A stretch of 64,000 nt of DNA, taken from Clostridiales bacterium (GTDB lineage: Bacteria > Bacillota > Clostridia > Lachnospirales > Lachnospiraceae). Made by a program: the position numbers and the translations under genes. Within the stretch, counting starts at the first letter, position 1, and every line of letters begins with the position of its first letter. The DNA is taken from contig JAJBUA010000067.1 of assembly GCA_020860565.1 (NCBI GenBank), forward strand, positions 30,953-94,952, given 5' to 3'. The notes beneath the pieces were generated by a model. It was not told the origin of the DNA. It saw nothing but the letters and a program-made list of their open reading frames with translations, and searched no databases. Of the stretch, positions 16,359 to 25,677 are shown one piece after another.

Positions 16359-16507
16359 AATATCATCTCGCATTCGTTTCAGACAGAATATATTCAGCAT
16401 TTTGATATCAGCGCATTTCGGCTCCCAATCTCCGGATTTTTCGGACGTCAGGAGCCATTTTCTGTTTGCTCCCAATGATACTTTCCCTATAATCCTTTCG
16501 CTTCTCA

Positions 16508-17935
16508 TTACTCCAGCGACATCGCACAGGTAACCACCATTCCCAGCAGCATATATTCTCTTACGTTCGTGATCAGAACAACTTCCGGGATATAGGCTCT
16601 TGGTATGTACTCCTCCAACTTCTTTATCAGAGAATCCGCGTGGATAATCAGCTGGCTGGAGAGGACGATCAGTTCCGGCCCGAGGATAGAGATAAGGGTT
16701 GCCATAATCTGTGTTGCCAGCTGAACCGAGCCCTCCGGAGTCTTCCAGAGCGCGGCAAGCTCCGAGTTGCGGTAAAAGGGCAGATACTGCACCTCGCCCG
16801 CAACGTGATGCAGCCCGGTGATAATCTGCCCATTATGAATGCTTCCCACCCCGCCGGATGAGCCGATCGACGGCTGAAAAAGCAGGGAGATCGAAGAATA
16901 TCTGTCCTGAGAAGCATAATAACCGATCGCGATGCTGTTGGCATCATTTTCCAGAATTACTTTTTTGTGGTATTTCTCCGCTAGCATCCCGACCACATCC
17001 ACATTATCAATTCCCCGTCCGAGCAGAGTTACCCGCCCCTCATCGATGATGCCGGGCATCGCCAGCCCGATCACATCAATATCCGGCAAATGGGCAAAAA
17101 CCGTGTCACAGATGTCATAAAGATCTGTCAGCGCAAGATGCCGTTTAAACATATTCCCGTCATACAGAACGTGATTGGCCTTATCATATACCCGGTACGC
17201 GTAATGATACTGCCGTCCCTTTTCATCAATCAGCGCAATGGCCAGCGTCGACACATCGACATGGATATCCTGTTTCAGCAGCAGAGGCTGTGGTTTGAGG
17301 CGCACATCCTCTCCCAGAGCTTTCTTCTGATTTTTTCGTTCCAGATGAGGGCTGATCTCCTGCAGCAGCTTTCCCACATCGTACGCAGCAAAAATCTTCG
17401 TCGGGATCTTCAGCACGACCTGATCAGGCAGAATCTTTTTAATATCCTCATAAGCATAAAAGATCTGCGGCGCCAGCAGCACGATATCATACTGTCCGCC
17501 GACCTGGAAAAGTTCCCGGTAGGGAACCGCATGAAAATCATAATCCAGGGAAAGCAGCTGAACCGATTCATTTAACTTTGCGGCAAAAAAACCGGTCGTC
17601 AGGCCACTGGTACAGCACAGCAGGATCCGTGCGGTCGGCTTATTCGCCAGTTCGATCATTGCTTCCCGCATCTCCTCAAACAGATTGCAGGCATGTTCGA
17701 GTGTATGAATCTGAAAATGGAGGAAAAACTCATGCCGGTCCGTCCGGGTGTTCAGCACACTCAGCTGAATGATCTCCTTCGGATAAAAGGAAACCTCACC
17801 GCGGCAGTAATCTGTTTCCAGCACAATCGTGTCGGTTTCATTTTCCTCCCGGTACAGTTGATATTCCGGACTCGTCCGGGTCATAATCCAGTCCTGAAAA
17901 AGCTTCAGCTGTTCTTTTCTGGATGTTTCGTTCAT
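16508..17935 (-). CDS. PTS EIIB-like / ROK-family fusion protein
   Basis: About 475 residues in three parts. Residues 1-100 are not recognised. Residues 102-195 look like a lactose/cellobiose-type PTS EIIB domain: ARILLCCTSGLTTGFFAAKL places a Cys (107/108) at the phosphorylation site, and YDIVLLAPQIFYAYEDIKKI matches the later EIIB strand. Residues 225-475 are a ROK fold (IGLAMPGII, LENDANSIAIGYY, GSSGGVGSIHNGQIITGLHHVAGEV), without the zinc cysteines of NagC and without an HTH. The ATG at 17935 has GAGGAAG upstream. It may be a sugar sensor or kinase read by PTS phosphorylation; the function is inferred. Confidence 0.75.
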   Translation of the reverse strand: MNETSRKEQLKLFQDWIMTRTSPEYQLYREENETDTIVLETDYCRGEVSFYPKEIIQLSVLNTRTDRHEFFLHFQIHTLEHACNLFEEMREAMIELANKPTARILLCCTSGLTTGFFAAKLNESVQLLSLDYDFHAVPYRELFQVGGQYDIVLLAPQIFYAYEDIKKILPDQVVLKIPTKIFAAYDVGKLLQEISPHLERKNQKKALGEDVRLKPQPLLLKQDIHVDVSTLAIALIDEKGRQYHYAYRVYDKANHVLYDGNMFKRHLALTDLYDICDTVFAHLPDIDVIGLAMPGIIDEGRVTLLGRGIDNVDVVGMLAEKYHKKVILENDANSIAIGYYASQDRYSSISLLFQPSIGSSGGVGSIHNGQIITGLHHVAGEVQYLPFYRNSELAALWKTPEGSVQLATQIMATLISILGPELIVLSSQLIIHADSLIKKLEEYIPRAYIPEVVLITNVREYMLLGMVVTCAMSLE

Positions 17936-17980
17936 AAGATTCTCTTCCTCTCTCACATACAGTCAACATTTTTAAGCATC

Positions 17981-19369
17981 TTAGCACATTTCCCCGCTTC
18001 TCCCGGCAAAAAGCCTCCGCAGCTTCCCGATACAATGCCAGAACGCCGGAATCAGGAAACAATCCGCAAAGAGCCATGCTAACGGCGACCCAAAGCAAAC
18101 CGCCGGATAACCAAACATCGGCACTCCCACAAATCCAACCAACCCCCGGGCAATCATCTCACAGACGCCTGCCAGAATCGCAAACGCCGAATACCCCATG
18201 CCCTGGATCGTAAAACGCCATCCATTGACAACTACCAGCAGGAAATAACACAGCGAATTCGCTGACAGATACATATGCGCCTGACGAATCACCTCCGTCT
18301 CGCCCGCATCCACAAAGAGCAACGGCAGATAACCGCCAAAGGTAAACAGCACGATAAAAGCAGCCACCCCATAAATAATTCCCAGAACAGTCGCCGCCTT
18401 CACGCCCTGGATGATCCGGTCCACCTTGCCGGCTCCCACATTCTGTCCGGCATAAGTTGCCATCGTACCGCCCAGCGCGTCAAAGACACAGCAGCAGAAG
18501 AGATTAATCTTATCTCCCGCCGTAACAGACGCCACCGCGACTGCTCCCAGCGTATTAACCGCCGACTGCAGGATCACCGAACCGATCGCCGTGATCGAAT
18601 ACTGCAGTCCCATCGGGATTCCCATATTGCACAGATTCAGACACAGGCGTACGCGAAAAGCCGTCTCTCCTTCCTCAAACCGCAGAATCTCATACTTCTT
18701 TCTCATATAAATCAGGCACAGTACGCCCGAAGCCGCCTGAGAAATCACAGTCGCGATCGCCGGTCCCGACACACCAAGTCCCAGCCAGCGGATCGTCACA
18801 TAGTCCAGCACAATATTGACCAGTGAGGAAAAAACCAGAAAATACACCGGAGTCCGCGAGTCCCCCAGCGCCCGGATAATACTGGCCGTAACATTATAAA
18901 GATAGACCACCGGCATCCCCAGAAAAATAATGAAAATGTAGTGATACGCTCCCTGAATGATCGTCTCCGGCGTCCGCATCCAGACCAGGATCTTCCACGT
19001 GAGAGCGCCCACCACCACTGTCATCACCGCCGCAAAAGCGATACTGAGCCAGGCCGTATTCGCCACATACTGCCTCATCCCCCGGTAATCCCTGGCTCCG
19101 AATCTCTGCGCCACCGGAATCGCAAAGCCTGCGGTAACGCCGATAACAAATCCGTTAATCATAAAATTAATCGCCGCGGTCGATCCCACCGAAGCCAGCG
19201 CCTCCACGCCCAGAAACTTCCCCACGATCACCGTATCCACCATACTGTAAAACTGCTGAAACAAAATCCCCAGCAGCATCGGGAGCGCAAATCCCAGAAT
19301 CTGCCTTAATGGATTCCCCTGCGTCATATCCCGCACCGCTGAAGCTGCCGGTTCTCTCTGACCTTTCAT
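17981..19369 (-). CDS. MATE family efflux transporter
   Basis: About 462 residues, twelve hydrophobic segments. Helix 1 has QILGFALPMLLGILFQQFYSMVDTVIVGKFLG, the classic MATE opening with VD-VIVG, and the second half begins after RKKYEILRFEEGE. The second-half counterpart MGIPMGLQYSITAIGSVIL is present. The start is uncertain: ATG 19369 has AAAGGA 13 bases upstream, and an open frame extends to 19405. It lies 45 bases upstream of the EIIB-ROK gene in the same direction and is divergent from another MATE gene. Confidence 0.88.
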   Translation of the reverse strand: MKGQREPAASAVRDMTQGNPLRQILGFALPMLLGILFQQFYSMVDTVIVGKFLGVEALASVGSTAAINFMINGFVIGVTAGFAIPVAQRFGARDYRGMRQYVANTAWLSIAFAAVMTVVVGALTWKILVWMRTPETIIQGAYHYIFIIFLGMPVVYLYNVTASIIRALGDSRTPVYFLVFSSLVNIVLDYVTIRWLGLGVSGPAIATVISQAASGVLCLIYMRKKYEILRFEEGETAFRVRLCLNLCNMGIPMGLQYSITAIGSVILQSAVNTLGAVAVASVTAGDKINLFCCCVFDALGGTMATYAGQNVGAGKVDRIIQGVKAATVLGIIYGVAAFIVLFTFGGYLPLLFVDAGETEVIRQAHMYLSANSLCYFLLVVVNGWRFTIQGMGYSAFAILAGVCEMIARGLVGFVGVPMFGYPAVCFGSPLAWLFADCFLIPAFWHCIGKLRRLFAGRSGEMC

Positions 19370-19543
19370 GATGACTCTATGATCCTTTCTCTCCCCAAAT
19401 GCCATTCATTATATCACTCTGCATTTCTGACATACAAGATAAATTTTAAATTCGTAACTATTGCAAAACACAGGGGAAAGCTGATATACTGATTTTCAGC
19501 GATTTATTATAAGAATTATAATTCAAAATATGCCAATAAATTA

Positions 19544-19582
19544 GTTCCTGAGAGCATATTCTTTCCTCTCAGGAACGGACGG
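19544..19582 (-). repeat. Short family B repeat in the MATE intergenic region
   Basis: GTTCCTGAGAG and CCTCTCAGGAAC form a hairpin followed by GGACGG. Read on the minus strand it matches the start of the family B element (CCGTCCGT-CCTGAGAGGAAAGAATAT...), closest to the copy at the right edge, but collapsed to a single stem. It lies in the upstream region of the 19623 MATE gene. Confidence 0.55.
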
Positions 19583-19622
19583 TTCATCCGTCATATTCTA
19601 ATCGCAGAAAAGAGAATCCATC

Positions 19623-20960
19623 ATGGCTAAAGATCTTACCACCGGAAAAATCACCCCGCTCCTGGTGCGTTTCACCATCCCGCTCGTCCTCGGCAACATT
19701 TTCCAGCTTACTTACAATGCCGTCGACAGCATCATCGTCGGACACTTTATCGGGAAAGAGGCGCTCGCCGCTGTCGGCATCTGCAGTCCGATCATGACAA
19801 TGATCATTTTATTTCTCAACGGCCTCTGTATGGGCGCCAGTATCCTCATGGGCACCCAGTTCGGCGCAAAGGACTACGACACGCTCAACCGCCAGATCAG
19901 CACCACCATGCTGGCCGGCGTGATTTTTTCGCTGTCCCTAAGCATCGTCTGTATCCTGCTGGCCGTGCCGATCCTCACCTGTATGCAGGTCGACGCCTCC
20001 ATCATGACGCTCACCACACAGTATATGCGGATCATCTTTATGGGGCTGGTATTTACCTACCTGTATAACTTTTTTTCCAGCACCCTGCGGGCACTCGGCG
20101 ACGCAAAGACGCCGCTCTATTTCCTGATGATCAGTTCGGTTTTTAATATTTTCGGTGATCTCTTTTTCATCGTCGTCTTACATATGGGAAGCATGGGCTG
20201 CGCCATCTCGACGGTAATCAGCGAGGCACTTTCCTGCGTCTTCTGCCTCATCCATATCCAGCGGGCCGTACCGATCCTGCAGCTCGGCAGGAAATGGATG
20301 GTCTTTGACCATTCTCTGTTAAGGCAGACCATCTCCTACGGCTGGGCCTCTGCCATGCAGCAGGCGACGATCCCGCTCGCCAAGATCGCCATCCAGGCTG
20401 TCGTCAACACCCTCGGTGTGTCCGCGGCCGCTGCTTTTGCTGTCGTCAACCGCATCGATGATTTTGCCTACACACCGGAACAGAATATCGGCCACGCGAT
20501 GACCGCGCTCATGGCGCAGAACCGCGGCGCAGGGAAACGTGACCGTATGCGCGCGGGATTTCGCTGCGGGATGATGCTGGAAGCGATCTATGGCGTCATC
20601 GTACTCCTGATCGGATTTTTCTTTGCCCGCCAGCTGATGATGCTCTTTGTCAGCGATGAAGAAGTCATTACGCACGGCGTCCGCTATCTGAGACTGATCG
20701 CCTTTTTCTATCTGCTTCCCGCCGCCACCAACGGCATCCAGGGATACTTCCGCGGAGTCGGACGGCTCAAGCTCACACTCCGCTGCTCCATCATCAACAG
20801 CGGCGTCCGCGTCGCGGCGGCTTTTCTTCTGGTGCTGGCGTTTCATATGGGCATCGAAGCGCTGCCCATCTCGTATATGTTCGGGTGGATCGCCATGCTG
20901 ATCGCTGAGGTGCCGATCCTGGTGAAAAATTACCGGGAACTTGGCCAGCCGACATCATAA
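19623..20960 (+). CDS. MATE family efflux transporter
   Basis: 445 residues, twelve hydrophobic segments. The N-terminus MAKDLTTGKITPLLVRFTIPLVLGNIFQLTYNAVDSIIVG is typical of the DinF-like MATE group. The second-half repeat includes YGWASAMQQATIPLAKIAIQAVVN and PEQNIGHAMTALMAQNRGAGK. AGAAAAGAG lies before the ATG. It is divergent from another MATE gene; two exporters facing apart suggests either duplication or paired function, although their sequences are quite different. Its 3' end overlaps the convergent MBL gene by six bases. Confidence 0.92.
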   Translation: MAKDLTTGKITPLLVRFTIPLVLGNIFQLTYNAVDSIIVGHFIGKEALAAVGICSPIMTMIILFLNGLCMGASILMGTQFGAKDYDTLNRQISTTMLAGVIFSLSLSIVCILLAVPILTCMQVDASIMTLTTQYMRIIFMGLVFTYLYNFFSSTLRALGDAKTPLYFLMISSVFNIFGDLFFIVVLHMGSMGCAISTVISEALSCVFCLIHIQRAVPILQLGRKWMVFDHSLLRQTISYGWASAMQQATIPLAKIAIQAVVNTLGVSAAAAFAVVNRIDDFAYTPEQNIGHAMTALMAQNRGAGKRDRMRAGFRCGMMLEAIYGVIVLLIGFFFARQLMMLFVSDEEVITHGVRYLRLIAFFYLLPAATNGIQGYFRGVGRLKLTLRCSIINSGVRVAAAFLLVLAFHMGIEALPISYMFGWIAMLIAEVPILVKNYRELGQPTS

Positions 20961-21767
20961 AAGCTCAATGATCTCTCCATCGTCCGGCACCAGCAGATTG
21001 CCATGATAAAACGCGCGTCCTTCCTGCGTATAAAGTGCCTTTCTCTGCGTCGGATTTTTATCCTCTGTATGCCACAGGACGAGATTTTCCACGCCCAGCT
21101 GCTCAGCCAGCTCACAGGCTTCCCTGACCGTGCTGTGGTGCTTCTCGTACGGTTCAAACCGGTCGCGGTCCGCATACAGGCAGAACGCCTCGTGCAGGAG
21201 CCAGCTGCTCCCCTCCACGTAACGCAGGCAGTCCGGATTAAACGGTTCATCTCCGCAGCAGGTAAATTTCTTCCCGTTTTTCAGCGTCATCGTAAATCCA
21301 TACTGTTTTGCCTTCGTTGACAGGATATCAAAGAATGTCACGTCATAATCCAGAATATGCACGGTCTCGCCGTCCCGCACCGGCACGAGCAGGATCCGTT
21401 CTCCGATCATTTTGTAAAATTTCCCCTGCATCGTCAGACGGCAGAGAGTTTTGATCGTCTCAATCAGATCCCCATGACAGTAAATATTCAGATCGCCCTC
21501 GTACTTTCCCTTGCGCATCGCTGTCGCCATCATGCGCACCATCCACACGATGCCGAGGATGTGATCCGTATGTTCATGCGTCACAAAAATATGGTGGATC
21601 CGGCTCAGATCCACGCTCATATCATCGAGAATCCGCAGGATCCCATTGCCGCCGCCGGCATCCACCATAAAATATTCCCCGCCGTCCTTTATGGCAAAGC
21701 AGGTGTTATAGCAGCGCGTCGCCTGCGCGTTGCCCGTGCCAAATACATATAAAAATTCGCTGTTCAT
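20955..21767 (-). CDS. MBL-fold metallohydrolase, RNase Z-like
   Basis: 270 residues. The metal-binding HxHxDH signature is THEHTDHILG (about 63-70), further ligands fit ...EAFCLYAD and KHHSTV with a late His in LWHTED. The core resembles the RNase Z/arylsulfatase-like MBL branch. The substrate is unknown. AGGAGG lies seven bases upstream of ATG 21767. It follows the Ser/Thr kinase gene by about 95 bases in the same direction, so it could be the last gene of the exporter locus or an independent unit. Confidence 0.85.
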   Translation of the reverse strand: MNSEFLYVFGTGNAQATRCYNTCFAIKDGGEYFMVDAGGGNGILRILDDMSVDLSRIHHIFVTHEHTDHILGIVWMVRMMATAMRKGKYEGDLNIYCHGDLIETIKTLCRLTMQGKFYKMIGERILLVPVRDGETVHILDYDVTFFDILSTKAKQYGFTMTLKNGKKFTCCGDEPFNPDCLRYVEGSSWLLHEAFCLYADRDRFEPYEKHHSTVREACELAEQLGVENLVLWHTEDKNPTQRKALYTQEGRAFYHGNLLVPDDGEIIELL

Positions 21768-21861
21768 TTTGCTTCCTCCTGATCATTCTGAAACCCGTAT
21801 CTGTCCCGAATTCTGATCTCAGATGCCATTTTATCAGATATAACCCCGAAAAGGAAGCACT

Positions 21862-24800
21862 TTACCACGCAAACAACCATATCCCCTTCTCAATCTCAGC
21901 CAGAAACGAATCTTCCTCCATCCGTTTCCGGAATTCTTCTTTGTATTCCTCCAGCCTGCCGTTGGCAATGGTACAGCCGCTTTGAAGCTTTCCTGCATAA
22001 TATGCCTTGTCAAAATAGATTCTGGCCCGTTCCCTCACGTCTTCATTTTCTGTCACAAGATAACACATCAGTTCGCTGAAAACGCTGTCCGCAAATCCGG
22101 AGTTCTCATAGATTTCCTTTACCAGCGATAACGCCTGTTCCGGCAGTTCGTCATCCACGGGCAGATCCAGCAGGACATAGATCTTACCGCCATTCTCCCA
22201 TATGTTCGCTGTCTTAAATACCTCAAGGATCCGCCCGGAGATCTCCGCGACCGCCTCCCGGTAAGAAAAGCGGAAATCCGCGGCCGTCGCATACTCTCCC
22301 GCTTCGTCCGGATTCATCTGCCAGTTCCTGACGGTAAAGGAAAACGGCATCGGCGTCCCACTGATCACTTCCTGCCAGAGATCCAGAAACCACTCATAAT
22401 CTCCGGTAAGCGCGGTCCATTCTTCATCCAGAACCTGGTCAAATACGACAGCTCCGCCATCCTCCGTAAGCTCTGCATGCCCTCTCAGATACGGCATATC
22501 ATCCAGCGTCAGGAAAACCGGATCCTCCAGGTCCTCAAGAATCTCTGCCAGTTCGTTCCGGCTCGTGGTCGAGAGCTTCAGTCTCCCTGTCCGCAGGTTA
22601 TCCTCCCCCGCTTCCCAGACAAACGTATCACTCTCGCTTCCCTGCCACACTGCAAGATGCTCAAAGCCGGTCACAACATACACCTGGCTCGTCTTTGCAC
22701 CGATCATCTCCATAATGAGGTTTCCCATGTGTCCGACTTCCGTCGTGACCGCAAGGATGGATTCTGTATCATCCTCCAGAACGCCGACCGCATATGGCTG
22801 TCCCAGTGTATCCAGACGGCTCTTAAGAGCTGTTTCCAGATCCAGACGGTTTCCCTGACTCAGCTCGCCGCTTCCCATGGAATAAGTAATCGTAATCGTC
22901 TTACCGCTGATCTGCGCAAAGTTTTGCTGATTTTCCCCGCATATGGACGCATCCTCCGGGTCTTCCCAGTCTACCAGATCATTGACGTCGATACTGTAAG
23001 AAAAGTTTGACGTCAGACTGTCATGAGTCAGGTTATATACCAGCAGCTCATCAAAAGCTCCCTGCGCGTCCGAATTGATGATATAAAAGGTCTTGCCATC
23101 TCCCGCCGGGAAAGTATCATGATAATACCAGCCGCTCGTCGTCGCCATATCCTGTCCGAACCGGAGCTGATCGCCCCAGCTCTCGATCTCTTCCTGATAC
23201 GTTTGCGCGCAGGTATCCGTCAGGACAATTTTCAGATACGGATATGTCTCTGATTCCATGCCATATTCAGAAGCGTCTACACCTTCCACGGACCCCGTCA
23301 GCAGCGAAACCTCGTCCAGATCACTTCGCTCCAGCAGAATCTTCTCCCGGTTATCTTCCGCGTTAAAAGCGTACAGCCGCATCGCCCGCGAAATATAACA
23401 GCGCAGAACCTTTTCCCTGTCAACTCCCAGAAATGCCGCCTCCGGGATCTGCAGATCGATCCGGTCAATCCCGCTTATCATCTCATAATTACCTTCGCCT
23501 GCCAGGATATCCAGGCGGCCCCGGATGATCTCCAGCGCAGCATTATACTCCTTTAACGACATCGTGCTGTCAGGCGTCAGGCTGATATGAAGCCGGTTCA
23601 CCGTCCCGACGGATCCTTCCACGCTTCCGGCATCTTTGGCATCAATATTTCCCGATTCTCCGGAGGTTTCCTCCAGCTGCCCGGTTGTGGCGGATTTTCT
23701 GTTCCACGCAACAAATACCACGATCAGAACTACCACTGCTGCGAGACTGAGCAGTGCGAGGAAGACTTTCTTTTTATTTGACAGACCTGCTGCAGAACCG
23801 GATTCGAAATCCACAGAGGATTCTTTCTCCTCACTCCCTGTATCCTTACTTCCATGCTTCCAGGCAACGGTACATTCGTCCTCTTCGCTGTCCGACACCT
23901 CCAGATTGCCGCTCCGCTTCTTATCCCGCTCCAGCGCCTTTCTTAACTCGCGGACATTCGGGAAACGATCCTCCCGGTTGATCGCCATTCCCTTTTTCAG
24001 TACGGCCTCCTGAGTCGGCGTAATGGTAAATCCCATCTCAGACGGCCAGCGGATCTCATCGTGATGATATCGGTCAAGCGCGTCCGGCGGAGTGATCCCG
24101 GTGATGCACTTATAGATGGTTCCGCACAGAGCATAGATATCTGTCCAGGGTCCCTGTACCCCTCTGGGACGATACTGCTCCTCCGGCGCGTATCCCGCCT
24201 TCAGCACAACCGAACGGCTCTGCTGCCCGGAATCTTCCGCCTGTCTCGCGGCTCCAAAATCCATCAGCTTTAAGGAACCGTTCTTTAACATCATGATATT
24301 GTCCGGGCTGATATCCCGATGGATAATTCCCGCTTCATGGATCCGCTCCAGCGACTCCATTACCGGATCCATCCGGCGGAAGATCTCATCTGCGGAAAAA
24401 AGACTATTTTTCAGATGCGTGCGCAGATCTTCGCCGTCCAGATATTCCATCACAATATAAGCCGTATCGTTTTCCTCAAAATAATCCCGCACGTCTACAA
24501 CGCCCGGATTATCGTGAAACTCCGCCAGCGACCGGGCTTCCTTCAGAAACTTCTGCTTTCCTGCCTCGATAAAATCCCTCTGCGCCTTATCAACGATCGT
24601 CAATCTGGCAGAAACCTCGGAATTGCGGTTGGTGTAGCCGTTCGGATAGTATTCCTTCACAGCGACCCGCATCTGCAGTTTCTGGTCTCTCCCGATATAG
24701 GTAATCCCAAAACCGCCCTGACCGATCGCGTTGCCGATAAGATAACGCTCGCTTAAGATAGTCCCCGGTTTCAGGCGATGAGGGACTATCTTTTGCTCTC

Positions 24801-24873
24801 CCGCATATCCGCAGTGCGGACATTTCGTTCCGTTTTCCAACGGCAGCATACATTTCATACAGTATCTGGACAT
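21862..24873 (-). CDS. Membrane Ser/Thr protein kinase with zinc-ribbon and SecD-P1-like ectodomain
   Basis: About 1003 residues. A zinc ribbon opens the protein (CMKC...CPHC, residues 5-21). The Hanks-type kinase domain follows: glycine loop GQGGFG (51-56), AVKEYYP Lys 73, HRDISPDN (185-192), DFGAAR (205-210), APEEQ. A juxtamembrane Asp/Glu-rich stretch with DECTVAW precedes one membrane helix (about 369-390). The long outer part has two regions, about 427-481 and 700-770, whose pattern (LEIIRGRLDIL, IDRIDLQIP) recalls the P1 domain of SecD. AGAGGAG lies before ATG 24873. It is the last gene of the exporter locus; it probably senses an outside signal and phosphorylates local proteins. Confidence 0.85.
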   Translation of the reverse strand: MSRYCMKCMLPLENGTKCPHCGYAGEQKIVPHRLKPGTILSERYLIGNAIGQGGFGITYIGRDQKLQMRVAVKEYYPNGYTNRNSEVSARLTIVDKAQRDFIEAGKQKFLKEARSLAEFHDNPGVVDVRDYFEENDTAYIVMEYLDGEDLRTHLKNSLFSADEIFRRMDPVMESLERIHEAGIIHRDISPDNIMMLKNGSLKLMDFGAARQAEDSGQQSRSVVLKAGYAPEEQYRPRGVQGPWTDIYALCGTIYKCITGITPPDALDRYHHDEIRWPSEMGFTITPTQEAVLKKGMAINREDRFPNVRELRKALERDKKRSGNLEVSDSEEDECTVAWKHGSKDTGSEEKESSVDFESGSAAGLSNKKKVFLALLSLAAVVVLIVVFVAWNRKSATTGQLEETSGESGNIDAKDAGSVEGSVGTVNRLHISLTPDSTMSLKEYNAALEIIRGRLDILAGEGNYEMISGIDRIDLQIPEAAFLGVDREKVLRCYISRAMRLYAFNAEDNREKILLERSDLDEVSLLTGSVEGVDASEYGMESETYPYLKIVLTDTCAQTYQEEIESWGDQLRFGQDMATTSGWYYHDTFPAGDGKTFYIINSDAQGAFDELLVYNLTHDSLTSNFSYSIDVNDLVDWEDPEDASICGENQQNFAQISGKTITITYSMGSGELSQGNRLDLETALKSRLDTLGQPYAVGVLEDDTESILAVTTEVGHMGNLIMEMIGAKTSQVYVVTGFEHLAVWQGSESDTFVWEAGEDNLRTGRLKLSTTSRNELAEILEDLEDPVFLTLDDMPYLRGHAELTEDGGAVVFDQVLDEEWTALTGDYEWFLDLWQEVISGTPMPFSFTVRNWQMNPDEAGEYATAADFRFSYREAVAEISGRILEVFKTANIWENGGKIYVLLDLPVDDELPEQALSLVKEIYENSGFADSVFSELMCYLVTENEDVRERARIYFDKAYYAGKLQSGCTIANGRLEEYKEEFRKRMEEDSFLAEIEKGIWLFAW

Positions 24874-24941
24874 TATTTCTCCTCTTCCCGGTGATCGTGT
24901 CAAAAGTCTCTGACCTCGATGATACCACGATCCGCCATCCT

Positions 24942-25649
24942 TCATCGCACCATGATCGCAATCGCGGAATGATTATCTCCGCACTCCGGATTTCTCCGGC
25001 CTGTCCGCTCCCGCATCCGTTTCATCCAGACTCCCGCACTGTCCGCGCCGGCAAGATCTTCAATCAGCTCTTTTTCATCGATCTTCTCCCAGAAGCCATC
25101 GCTGCACAGAAGGAACGCATCCCCGCTTCGCACCTGCACGGACACCAGATCTGCTTTTACTTCCTCCCCGCCTCCGAGCGCCCGGGTCAGCTGGTGACGC
25201 TGGCGGCTGTAACGCACTTCCTCCGGCAGCAGGTCGCCTGCCAGCACGGAAAGCTGTGCCACGCTGTGATCCAGTGACTGGTAGATCACCTGTCCGTCGC
25301 GGAACTGATAGATCCTCGTATCTCCCACGTTGGCAGCGACCGCTCCCAGCTCGTCAAACCAGAGCACAGCCGCTGTCGTCTTCATCCCGCGGCTGCCTCC
25401 CTGCTCCCACAAAGCCGTATTGACATGCTCCAGGGATCTGCGCAGCAGCGGCACGGATACCGCACTGTTCTGCAGTTCCGAACTGACGATCCGCACAGCG
25501 GCCGCCGAAGCCAGCTCTCCGTCCGCATGACCGCCGAGGCCGTCCGCCGCGATCGCGAGAACCGACCCGCCCTGTTCAAAGAGCCCCACGGCATCCTCAT
25601 TCGCGTCCCGTCCGCCGATATCCGAATAATAAGAAACGCTGACATTCAT
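24942..25649 (-). CDS. PP2C-family Ser/Thr protein phosphatase
   Basis: 235 residues, a minimal single-domain PPM phosphatase. Metal motifs are visible: SDIGGRDANEDAVG (residues 9-22), AADGLGGHADGE (about 34-46), GDTRIYQFRDGQ (about 109), and LLCSDGFWEKID (about 180). No membrane segment. GGAGAGG lies before ATG 25649. It sits between the TIR-FHA gene and the kinase gene, the usual kinase/phosphatase pairing, and is expected to reverse the kinase. Confidence 0.92.
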   Translation of the reverse strand: MNVSVSYYSDIGGRDANEDAVGLFEQGGSVLAIAADGLGGHADGELASAAAVRIVSSELQNSAVSVPLLRRSLEHVNTALWEQGGSRGMKTTAAVLWFDELGAVAANVGDTRIYQFRDGQVIYQSLDHSVAQLSVLAGDLLPEEVRYSRQRHQLTRALGGGEEVKADLVSVQVRSGDAFLLCSDGFWEKIDEKELIEDLAGADSAGVWMKRMRERTGRRNPECGDNHSAIAIMVR

Positions 25650-25677
25650 CCGATCCCTCTCCTTTGCCGTCTCTCAT

